A stretch of DNA of 18,107 nucleotides from Verrucomicrobia bacterium UBA1629. Lineage in GTDB: Bacteria > Verrucomicrobiota > Kiritimatiellia > RFP12 > UBA1067. Where the stretch lies: positions 1-18,107 of the forward strand of contig DCMF01000053.1 in the NCBI GenBank assembly GCA_002321305.1. The letters are read 5' to 3'. Numbering within the stretch: position 1 is the first letter of the stretch; each line of letters opens with the position of its first letter. The notes under the pieces were generated by a model that was not told the origin of the DNA, ran no database searches, and worked only from the letters and a program-made list of their open reading frames with translations. This document shows positions 12,876-18,107 of the stretch, piece by piece. A program made the position numbers and the translations under genes.

Positions 12876-13625
12876 GTGAACGTTGTCGGCTATGCGACGA
12901 AAACTTGCCCGGCGAATAGGTTTCAGCATGCGGCGGCGCAGTTCGAGGACGTGAAGAGCGGAAAACTCTCGCTCGACACAGTTTTTTCAGGACTTCCCGG
13001 CGTCTCGTTCGACGAGGGAGACGTCTTCATGGGCACGGCCCCCCACATTCAGGTCGTCAAGGACGATGGCATCCCAAGTATGTACTACTATCTGCTGGAC
13101 GGCTACTACGAAAACGAGGCCGGGGAAGTGGCCTACAAGCCCGGTTGGTGCGACAGTTTCGGCAACCTCGTGAACCTGGAGGCTACGCAAGGCGTTGGCT
13201 TCTGGCTTAAGAACGGCTCGTCGAACGAAGAGACGCTGCTGGGAACCGGATCCGTGTTTTCGAAGGCGACTGCGCAAGTCATCGCCCCCGCGAACATCTT
13301 CTCCATCAACGCGAACGTCTACCCGATTGACATCAACCTCAACGACGAAACCAAGGTGACCTTTCCCGACATCGTTGGCGTTAACTTCGACGAGGCCGAC
13401 CTATTCATGGGCACAGCGCCTCACATCCAGGTCGTCAAGGCCGACGGTACGCCGGATATGTACTACTACCTGAACGACGGCTACTGCGAAGTCGACGGCA
13501 AGGAAACCTACAAGCCCGGCTGGTGCGACAGCTTCGGCAATCTGGTGGACGTGAAGATTGCCGCCCAGAGCGGATTCTGGGTGAAGGCCGCGTCGGGTGC
13601 CTTCACGTTCAACTACAAGCGGTGA
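12876..13625 (+). CDS. VVGY tandem-repeat protein (cassette 2)
   Basis: This 249-residue protein, from a GTG start, begins MNVVGYATKTC with no signal peptide, although its relatives are expected to be exported. It has two repeats, each with VSFDEGDVF or VNFDEADLF, MGTAPHIQVVK, MYYYL-DGY, YKPGWCDSFGNLV and a final GFW-K strand. The aromatic and glycine pattern matches the beta-rich repeat domains of the proteins at 4058 and 17197, though sequences differ. An in-frame TAA at 12861 rules out an upstream extension. A Shine-Dalgarno AAAGGA is suitably placed. I cannot see a promoter of the type used by neighbours. It is the first gene of cassette 2; the PEP-CTERM gene follows after 48 bases. I infer a surface or matrix protein, or a stored domain copy. 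Confidence 0.8.
   Translation: MNVVGYATKTCPANRFQHAAAQFEDVKSGKLSLDTVFSGLPGVSFDEGDVFMGTAPHIQVVKDDGIPSMYYYLLDGYYENEAGEVAYKPGWCDSFGNLVNLEATQGVGFWLKNGSSNEETLLGTGSVFSKATAQVIAPANIFSINANVYPIDINLNDETKVTFPDIVGVNFDEADLFMGTAPHIQVVKADGTPDMYYYLNDGYCEVDGKETYKPGWCDSFGNLVDVKIAAQSGFWVKAASGAFTFNYKR
12878..12893 (+). repeat. GAACGTTGTCGGCTAT junction, copy A
   Basis: Identical over 16 bases to 4799-4814 in opposite orientation. The two copies enclose about 8 kb that contains both tyrosine recombinase genes. A shorter match to 17217-17229 is in direct orientation. Confidence 0.6.
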
Positions 13626-13673
13626 TTTTGTGCAGGGGAAAGTCTCTTGCGCGCTTAAGAAAGGAAAAAGAAA

Positions 13674-14177
13674 ATGAAGAAACTGCTAACTGCTGTGAGT
13701 GCCGTGGCTCTCGCCGTGTGCGCACAGGCCGCTTCCGTTAACTGGAAGGTTACGGGAACGGAGACCGAGGTCAACTACTCCGTCTACCTGATGGTCGGCG
13801 ATACCGCCACGACGACATGGGGCAGCGCGGCGGACATCGCCGCCGCCGCCATTGACACAGGGAGCATCGCCAAGGCGGGCCGTAGTTATGGTGTCGGAGG
13901 CACGGCAACCCATGACACGCTGACGAAGAGCGACAACTTCTACTTCGTGATCGTCTCGGCTGACGGCGCCAAGTATGCCGTCTCCGACGTCTACGCGGGG
14001 GCGACGTATGTCTATGACACGGCCGCGACGCCGCCCGAAAGTGCACCTTCGGTTACGCCATCGTTTGCCGCCAACACCGCCAGCTACGCATCGTTCGGGG
14101 CGGTTCCTGAACCGACGAGCGGGCTTCTCCTCCTGCTTGGCATGGCCGGCCTTGCGCTGAAGCGCAAGCGCGCCTGA
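13674..14177 (+). CDS. PEP-CTERM sorting domain protein (cassette 2)
   Basis: This 167-residue exported surface protein has a signal peptide at residues 1-19 (MKKLLTAVSAVALAVCAQA). The mature part of about 120 residues is small and rich in Thr, Ala and Ser. The C-terminal sorting signal is VPEPTSGLLLLLG, then a hydrophobic helix and LKRKRA. The tail and signal peptide are close to the cassette 1 protein at 3405, while the mature parts differ. Both share a short opening after the signal peptide (VKWDS versus VNWKV) and a region with FYIA/FYFV strands. AAGGA lies 8 bases before the ATG. An exosortase elsewhere in the genome is assumed. A hairpin 27 bases after the stop separates it from the membrane protein gene. 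Confidence 0.93.
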   Translation: MKKLLTAVSAVALAVCAQAASVNWKVTGTETEVNYSVYLMVGDTATTTWGSAADIAAAAIDTGSIAKAGRSYGVGGTATHDTLTKSDNFYFVIVSADGAKYAVSDVYAGATYVYDTAATPPESAPSVTPSFAANTASYASFGAVPEPTSGLLLLLGMAGLALKRKRA

Positions 14178-14204
14178 TCAGGGACGGAGTGGGTTCACAA
14201 CCGG

Positions 14205-14228
14205 GGGCCGTCCTGAATAGGGCGGCCC
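14205..14228 (+). terminator. Hairpin after the PEP-CTERM gene of cassette 2
   Basis: GGGCCGTCC and GGGCGGCCC form a 9-bp stem with one G-T pair around a 6-base loop, followed by TTCGTCTT. It sits at the same place in the gene order as the hairpin at 3351-3383 in cassette 1. It may terminate most transcripts and so set the surface protein genes above the membrane genes in expression. Confidence 0.65.
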
Positions 14229-14243
14229 TTCGTCTTGGTCGGA

Positions 14244-15176
14244 ATGGGGCACTATCGCATAAGTTTTCGAGCAAGGGACGGCCGTCGCGAAACGGTGAGC
14301 CTCGCCGCCGACTCGCGCGAGGAGCTGTTTCGGGTTCTGGATGTACGCGGCATTCGCGCGCTCAAAACTGAATCGATCCCATCGCCAGATGCGGGCAGAC
14401 GGCCTTTTCGCGTCTGTCCGTGGAGGTGGGGTGTCGTCATCCTATTGGCCTTGTCGTGCGCCGCGACAGGCATCTATTGGCTTTGGCCACGTAGCCGCAT
14501 GACAAAATCAGAGTCTGACGTCGTCCGGAATCCGATTCCGCAGACAAGCGCGCGGTCGAGCAAGCCGAGACTGGCATCGACGCCTCGTGCCCAGTCAAAC
14601 GGGCAGCAGGTCAAACCACAGGATAGCCAGCCGCGACTTGCCCAGTCCGAGACCAATGCGATGGGGTACGTCATCGAGGACTTCATCCTCCCCGATGGGG
14701 CGGAGATGCGCCGCATCACGCCGCCGAAGCCTGTCTGGGACAATTCCGTCGATCAGCTCATCGCCATGGCGGTATCCATCGAGCCGGGAGTCGAGGCGCC
14801 TCCGCTTCCGGCCGGTGTCAGCGACCGCGAGTTCATGAAGGCGCTTAAGAATCCAATTATCATCAATTCATCCGACTCCTCCGAGCTGCAACGGCTGAAG
14901 CGGAAAGTCCGCGACGCGCGAAATGAAATCCTTGAGGTCATGGCCAAGACGGGCAAGACGTTTGAGGAAGTCCTCAACGAACACCGCGACGCCATGAACG
15001 AAGGCACGGCCCTCTGGCGAATGGCCCAGGAGGCCTTCAAGTCTGTCAGGGAGACGGCGACGAAAGAGGAGCTTGACGAGTACACCGCAAAGGTCAACGC
15101 CTATCTGGAGGAACGCGGAGCGCGTCCCCTGTCCATAAGGCCGCGCCAACGTGGGAAAGCAAAGAATTCACCCTAA
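14244..15176 (+). CDS. Membrane protein with GspF N-terminal-like head (cassette 2)
   Basis: This 310-residue protein begins MGHYRISFRARDGRRETVSL, then AADSREELFRVLDVRGIRAL. That is the GspF/PilC N-terminal pattern also seen at 5889-6671. A single transmembrane helix covers about 61-82, a Ser/Gln-rich linker about 85-140, and the family block follows: ILPDGAEMRRITPP, VWDNSVDQLIAMAVS, FMKALKNPIIINSSDS. A long charged helix ends the protein. The block is closest to the protein at 7426, which has the MAWNR head, so heads and bodies do not track each other. The ATG at 14244 is preferred over a TTG three codons upstream. There is no strong ribosome binding site. The exported-protein gene follows after 27 bases. 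Confidence 0.85.
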   Translation: MGHYRISFRARDGRRETVSLAADSREELFRVLDVRGIRALKTESIPSPDAGRRPFRVCPWRWGVVILLALSCAATGIYWLWPRSRMTKSESDVVRNPIPQTSARSSKPRLASTPRAQSNGQQVKPQDSQPRLAQSETNAMGYVIEDFILPDGAEMRRITPPKPVWDNSVDQLIAMAVSIEPGVEAPPLPAGVSDREFMKALKNPIIINSSDSSELQRLKRKVRDARNEILEVMAKTGKTFEEVLNEHRDAMNEGTALWRMAQEAFKSVRETATKEELDEYTAKVNAYLEERGARPLSIRPRQRGKAKNSP

Positions 15177-15203
15177 TAAGATGCAACACACAAAGGACAT
15201 GAC

Positions 15204-15989
15204 ATGAAACACACGCATACGCTCCATTCGTCTCGTACGGCGGCTTTCGCGCTCGCCGCCCTGTTCTCGCTCGGTTCGGTCGTTCAGGCCGAGCAGCACC
15301 CGCGCCGTCGCCCAGCGCAGCCCTCGGGCGGTCTTGTCTACACACAGGCGACAGGCCGGCACATCTGTATCGTCAACGCGCAGAAGACGGCCTCCCCGGA
15401 GGATCTGCAGAAAGCCGTCGATGCGGTCATCGTTCACCTGCACATGCCGTTCGCCATCATGTCCGTCGGAAAGAAGTCCGGCGCGGATGACGCTATCAGC
15501 CATGCCAAGAAAGACGATTCTGTCGGTGCGATTGTCGTGTTTGACGAAGATCAGGGTCCCGAACAACAGTGGATCCGTAAAGATGATGCTTTTGGCGTCT
15601 ATCGGGTCAACATGGCCGTGCTGAAGCGTGGCGCGGGGAAGACGTTGCTGGCAGACCGGCTGCGCAAGATGGTCTGGCGCTCGTTGGCCTGGACAGTGGG
15701 CCTTGAGGCAGGCGGAGGCCCTTCGTCGATCCTCGACCGGGCGGCGACCCTGAAAGACCTGGATGCCATCTCTGCCCTGACGCCCGGCCCCCTGCAGCAC
15801 AATGCGATGGTCGATCGTCTAGAGAAGCGTGAGGTGAGGATGATCAAGGTCGGGACTTATCGTACCGCATGTATGCAAGGCTGGGCGCCGGCGCCGACGA
15901 ACGACGTCCAGCGGGCGATCTGGGAGAAGGTCCACGCGATTCCCGCGAAGCCGATGAGGATCGAGTTCGACCCGAAGCGGGGGCGGTAG
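15204..15989 (+). CDS. Exported APAPTN-tail protein (cassette 2)
   Basis: This 261-residue protein has a Sec signal peptide at about residues 1-30 (basic start, hydrophobic LAALFSLGSVV, cleavage after QA). It is the third member of the family at 1548 and 6668. The tail reads TACMQGWAPAPTN, then Q-AIWEKVHAIP, and ends IEFDPKRGR. The middle has alternating strands such as HICIVNAQK and VGAIVVFDED, and a helix VWRSLAWTVG at the position of RGLAYLTG and RAFMYACG in the other two. AAAGGA lies 6 bases before the ATG. It is the last gene of cassette 2. The function is unknown. The extreme conservation of the C-terminus against a variable body suggests a binding or sorting tail. Confidence 0.87.
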   Translation: MKHTHTLHSSRTAAFALAALFSLGSVVQAEQHPRRRPAQPSGGLVYTQATGRHICIVNAQKTASPEDLQKAVDAVIVHLHMPFAIMSVGKKSGADDAISHAKKDDSVGAIVVFDEDQGPEQQWIRKDDAFGVYRVNMAVLKRGAGKTLLADRLRKMVWRSLAWTVGLEAGGGPSSILDRAATLKDLDAISALTPGPLQHNAMVDRLEKREVRMIKVGTYRTACMQGWAPAPTNDVQRAIWEKVHAIPAKPMRIEFDPKRGR

Positions 15990-16069
15990 AGAACCGAAGT
16001 CCACGCTTCCGCAGTAGAGGGCAGTTCTGCAGATGCTCAAGAGGCATTCGCCCGCTCAAACTGTAATTT

Positions 16070-16078
16070 TGCTATAAT
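16070..16078 (+). promoter_or_regulatory. Extended -10 promoter of the DUF3791-DUF3990 module
   Basis: TGCTATAAT with no good -35 matches the style of the promoters at 8285 and 12796. The -10 ends at 16078 and the ATG is at 16092, so the leader would be about 7 bases, too short for a Shine-Dalgarno. Confidence 0.65.
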
Positions 16079-16091
16079 ACCAGTGTTTGGC

Positions 16092-16313
16092 ATGACAAAT
16101 CGTTCGGTACTGGTCTTCGTGGTCTTCATGATCCACGCGCTTTCGGAGGCATGGCACATGCCCCCGCCGAAAGTCTATGCCATCCTCAACAGGTCAAGGG
16201 TTCTGGACGACTATCTGATCGCCCATTACGATGTCCTGCACACGCTTGGCAGGGAGTATCTCGTCGATGATGTCACGGGGTGCGTGAAGGACTGGGGGTT
16301 TGAGATCAAATGA
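16092..16313 (+). CDS. DUF3791-like small protein
   Basis: This 73-residue helical protein matches the DUF3791 pattern: a hydrophobic helix FVVFMIHALSEAW, then PPPKVYAIL, LDDYLIAHYDVLHTLG and a closing VDDVTG segment. The YDVLHT motif is the most telling part. Members are found next to DUF3990 proteins in gut and rumen bacteria and are treated as likely partners or antitoxins; this is family knowledge, not proof here. The ATG at 16092 is chosen over a GTG three codons upstream (16083), which would leave almost no leader. The stop overlaps the next ATG (ATGA, 16310-16313), so translation is coupled. Confidence 0.75.
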   Translation: MTNRSVLVFVVFMIHALSEAWHMPPPKVYAILNRSRVLDDYLIAHYDVLHTLGREYLVDDVTGCVKDWGFEIK

Positions 16314-16801
16314 CCGTCTACCACGGAAGCGTCTGCGAGATCAGGTTTCCTGATGTCACCTTGGCAAAGGCCAGGCTCGACTTCGGTCGGGCGTTCTACC
16401 TGACGTCCTTCAGGCGCCAGGCGGAGAGATGGGCCAGACGGAAAGCCGCACGCACGCGAGGGACTCCCATTGTCTCTGTCTACCGCCTGTCGGACGAGCT
16501 GGCGGACTTCCGGGTGAAAGACTTCTGCGATGCCGGCGGGGACTGGCTTGATTTCGTCTGCGCGTGTCGGGCCGGGCGAGCCGTGTGGCGTTCGTTCGAC
16601 GTCATCCGGGGGCGAGTGGCAAACGACGATGTCTTCAAGACCATCGACGCTTATCTCAAAGGCGACATGACGCGGGACGAAGCCCTGGACGAGCTTCGAT
16701 ACGCGGGGCCGAACGACCAGATCGCCATTACGACCCCTTCGGCGATCAAGTCCCTCTTGACTTTTAGGCGTTCGTACGCCGTTCGGGATGCCGGCCGATG
16801 A
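16310..16801 (+). CDS. DUF3990 protein, probable ADP-ribosyltransferase-like toxin
   Basis: This 163-residue protein fits DUF3990. It opens TVYHGS, as ADP-ribosyltransferase-fold proteins do, followed by LDFGRAFYLTSF--QAERWA, the hallmark of the family, and later ANDDVFKTIDAYLKG and PNDQIAITT. DUF3990 is regarded as related to the ART superfamily and occurs in toxin-antitoxin-like loci. The H5 and the FG-AFYLT region are the likely NAD-binding parts. It is coupled to both neighbours by ATGA overlaps (16310 and 16798), which fits a toxin embedded between two small partner proteins. The target is unknown. Confidence 0.82.
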   Translation: MTVYHGSVCEIRFPDVTLAKARLDFGRAFYLTSFRRQAERWARRKAARTRGTPIVSVYRLSDELADFRVKDFCDAGGDWLDFVCACRAGRAVWRSFDVIRGRVANDDVFKTIDAYLKGDMTRDEALDELRYAGPNDQIAITTPSAIKSLLTFRRSYAVRDAGR

Positions 16802-17019
16802 CAAGATCGTCAATAGATTCCTATCGCCAGGATCTTTCGGTCCGCATCATCAGCGAACTGGCCAAGTCCAAGGGAATTTCCCTCCGAAAGGCGGCAGATG
16901 CGTACTACCGCAGCCGCTTGAGCGGACAGGTCGCCAAGGGCCTCTACGGCATCGACAATCTCGACTACAGGTATCTGGCGAACGATCTGGCCGAAAACGA
17001 GCCTGAACTGTTTCGGTAG
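16798..17019 (+). CDS. Small helical partner protein in the DUF3990 module
   Basis: This 73-residue, mostly helical, charged protein has the segments DLSVRIISELAKSKGISLRK, ADAYYRSRL, and YGIDNLDYRYLANDL. The pattern of a YY-S element followed by a short helical end resembles small proteins found beside DUF3990 genes. By role it may be a second antitoxin or an adaptor. It starts at ATG overlapping the DUF3990 stop by four bases. It has no DNA-binding motif that I can identify with certainty. About 160 bases without a gene follow. Confidence 0.65.
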   Translation: MTRSSIDSYRQDLSVRIISELAKSKGISLRKAADAYYRSRLSGQVAKGLYGIDNLDYRYLANDLAENEPELFR

Positions 17020-17184
17020 TGCGCAAAGGCAGGTCACCCCCTGTCGGACGCACGACTTGTTTGTTCGATTGCAGGCGTTCCCGTTCTCCCTCTTGCATCA
17101 GGAAACGATGCATTGTACACGCGGAGGCCATCTCGCCGCCCTGCCCATTGCGGCACAGGCACGGCACGTCGTTTTTTGTAAAGT
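17020..17184. other. Gene-free stretch before the third VVGY frame
   Basis: No supported gene is present. A small inverted repeat, TGCATC with GATGCA (17094-17099 and 17107-17112), and a run of six T at 17172-17177 are the only visible structures. No promoter of the TGnTATAAT style is present for the following gene. Confidence 0.4.
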
Positions 17185-17203
17185 GCGGCAATTCCATTGC
17201 CGC
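17185..17203 (+). promoter_or_regulatory. Hairpin before the third VVGY frame
   Basis: GCGGCAA and TTGCCGC form a perfect 7-bp stem around the 5-base loop TTCCA. It ends 14 bases before GTTGTCGGCTAT. Its position matches the hairpins before the other two VVGY frames, while the sequence is unrelated. Confidence 0.5.
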
Positions 17204-17931
17204 CTTGCAACTCATGCGTTGTCGGCTATCAGACCACCAAGCTCGCGGACAACAACTTCACGATGCTCTATGTCCCCTTCGTCCACGTCAACAACGACGG
17301 CAAGGGCCTTCAGCTCAACCAGGACATCTCCGTCGAGAATTTGACGGGAAACACCTCCCCGCAACTTGCCGATCGCATTTGGGTCTGGAATTCGGATGAC
17401 AGCGGCTACGACCGCTTTTACTACTACAATGACGGCGAGGAACAAGGCTGGGTGGATGACGCCAACGACGAATACATCGAAACAATCGATGGGTGGAAGG
17501 ACGGCATACCGCAGGGGACGGCGATCTTCTTCAAGTCGAAGGGTGCGGCAAAGTCGCTGACGGGTGCGGGCGCGATCGAGACCGAGCCGGAAGTCGAGTT
17601 GCCCCTTGCGGTCAACAACTTCACGATGATCGCCAACCCCTATCCCGTCGCGACGCAGCTCAACAGCGACAAGTTCAAGGTCGCGGGGCTGACGGGAAAC
17701 ACCTCCCCGCAACTTGCTGACCGCATCTGGGTTTGGAATCCGAACGACAGTGGCTACGACCGCTTCTACTACTACAATGACGACGAGGAACATGGCTGGG
17801 TGGATGACGCCAACGACGAATACATCGAAACGATTGCGGGATGGGAGAATGGCATTCCCAGTGGGCAGGGCTTCTACTTCAAGGCGAAGGGCACGGGCAA
17901 GTCGGTCATCTTCGGCTCGCCGCTGGACTGA
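17197..17931 (+). CDS. VVGY tandem-repeat protein, third copy
   Basis: This 244-residue frame is given from a TTG; no ATG is available in frame, and a TAA at 17179 closes the frame upstream. The recognisable protein begins CVVGYQTTKLADNNFTM at 17215. It has two repeats, each with LTGNTSPQLADRIWVWN, SGYDRFYYYND, GWVDDANDEYIETI and a closing strand with F-F--KG. The second repeat opens FTMIANPYPVATQLN, a form seen in secreted repeat proteins of PVC bacteria. There is no signal peptide. The DNA repeats (about 17344-17486 and 17692-17834) are clearly more diverged than those at 4142/4508. The start is uncertain. No PEP-CTERM gene follows within the window. It ends before an inverted-repeat array. 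Confidence 0.75.
   Translation: MPPCNSCVVGYQTTKLADNNFTMLYVPFVHVNNDGKGLQLNQDISVENLTGNTSPQLADRIWVWNSDDSGYDRFYYYNDGEEQGWVDDANDEYIETIDGWKDGIPQGTAIFFKSKGAAKSLTGAGAIETEPEVELPLAVNNFTMIANPYPVATQLNSDKFKVAGLTGNTSPQLADRIWVWNPNDSGYDRFYYYNDDEEHGWVDDANDEYIETIAGWENGIPSGQGFYFKAKGTGKSVIFGSPLD
17217..17232 (+). repeat. CGTTGTCGGCTATCAG junction, copy C
   Basis: It shares 16 bases with copy B (minus strand, 4797-4812) and 13 with copy A (12881-12893). It is in direct orientation to copy A, about 4.3 kb away. Confidence 0.55.
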
Positions 17932-17942
17932 TGCACGGCAGG

Positions 17943-18027
17943 GGATGTTGAGACAGGATTGACAGGATGAACAGGATTTTCCGTCCCCTCTCAATCCTGT
18001 CAATCCTGTAAATCCTGTCAAACATCC
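17943..18027. repeat. Long imperfect inverted repeat of ACAGGATT units
   Basis: The left arm 17943-17978 holds GGATGTT and three ACAGGAT units. The right arm 17993-18027 holds the complementary three ATCCTGT units and AACATCC. The loop is 14 bases. It starts just after the VVGY gene stop and could act as a terminator. Arrays of ACAGGATTn units are a known type of low-complexity intergenic repeat in environmental bacterial genomes, of unknown role. Confidence 0.85.
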
Positions 18028-18037
18028 ACCCCTCCAA

Positions 18038-18086
18038 CCATTCGATTATTCTCCCCCTTCCATTCGACCATTCAAACATTCGATTA
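18038..18086. repeat. Short direct repeats CCATTCGA
   Basis: Units at 18038-18048 (CCATTCGATTA), 18060-18067 (CCATTCGA), 18068-18075 (CCATTCAA) and 18077-18086 (CATTCGATTA) form an irregular direct array. The DNA around it is AT-richer than the rest of the window. No gene is present from 17934 to the end. Confidence 0.65.
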
Positions 18087-18107
18087 CACTATCATGCAAC
18101 AGGGTTT

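Noticed and set aside
12740..12893. A classical integron (integrase plus attI next to a first cassette)
   Set aside because: The integrase has no recognisable IntI-specific insertion, and the hairpins do not show attC architecture. Only the layout is reminiscent, so it is kept as a recombination hypothesis.
17212..18021. A 269-codon minus-strand frame
   Set aside because: It is antisense to the VVGY repeat protein, and its apparent repeats come only from the repeats of that gene.
17943..18086. CRISPR array
   Set aside because: The units are 8-15 bases, inverted or irregular, without regular spacers.

Overview
The window reads as a GC-rich accessory region of a bacterium from the Verrucomicrobiota/Kiritimatiellota side of the PVC group. 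The placement is an inference. It rests on two PEP-CTERM surface proteins with the tail VPEPTSGLL-LLG-AGLAL-RK, on beta-rich repeat proteins opening with VVGY, and on a fused membrane/spermidine-synthase-like gene. Many genes share one promoter style, an extended -10 (TGnTATAAT) with little or no -35.

Layout: (1) 196-1488, an AAA/DUF4143 ATPase from a near-leaderless promoter. (2) 1548-4906, minus strand, a four-gene cassette in transcription order: tandem-repeat VVGY protein, PEP-CTERM protein, hairpin, single-pass membrane protein, secreted protein ending in an APAPTN...IEFDPKKGR tail. (3) 4927-5737, an AbrB-type antitoxin and PIN toxin with promoter and terminator, then a DUF4143-like C-terminal remnant. 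(4) 5889-8290, minus strand, a translationally coupled three-gene operon of membrane, secreted and second membrane protein from the same two families. (5) 8286-10378, the MFS/spermidine-synthase fusion. (6) 10431-12801, two tyrosine recombinases, one with a degenerate catalytic set and one apparently intact. (7) 12876-15989, plus strand, a second copy of the four-gene cassette in the same order. (8) 16073-17019, a coupled DUF3791-like / DUF3990 / small-protein module resembling a toxin-antitoxin locus. (9) 17185-17931, a third VVGY repeat protein, followed by inverted and direct short-repeat arrays to the end.

The main result is the repeated cassette. Two families I cannot tie to a described system recur together: four single-pass membrane proteins and three exported proteins. 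The membrane proteins carry one of two exchangeable cytoplasmic heads, and one head resembles the N-terminal domain of GspF/PilC type II secretion proteins. In both full cassettes these families follow a VVGY protein and a PEP-CTERM protein. I infer an envelope or surface-display system that duplicates and diverges. The VVGY genes lack a normal start and signal peptide, and each begins at the same GTTGTCGGCTAT sequence just after a hairpin. With two recombinases lying between inverted copies of that sequence, recombination-based rearrangement is a testable possibility and is not shown here.

The remaining genes (DUF4143 ATPase, AbrB-PIN, DUF3791-DUF3990 module, integrases) fit a mobile or plastic genomic island. 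No tRNA, rRNA, CRISPR array or exosortase gene was seen.
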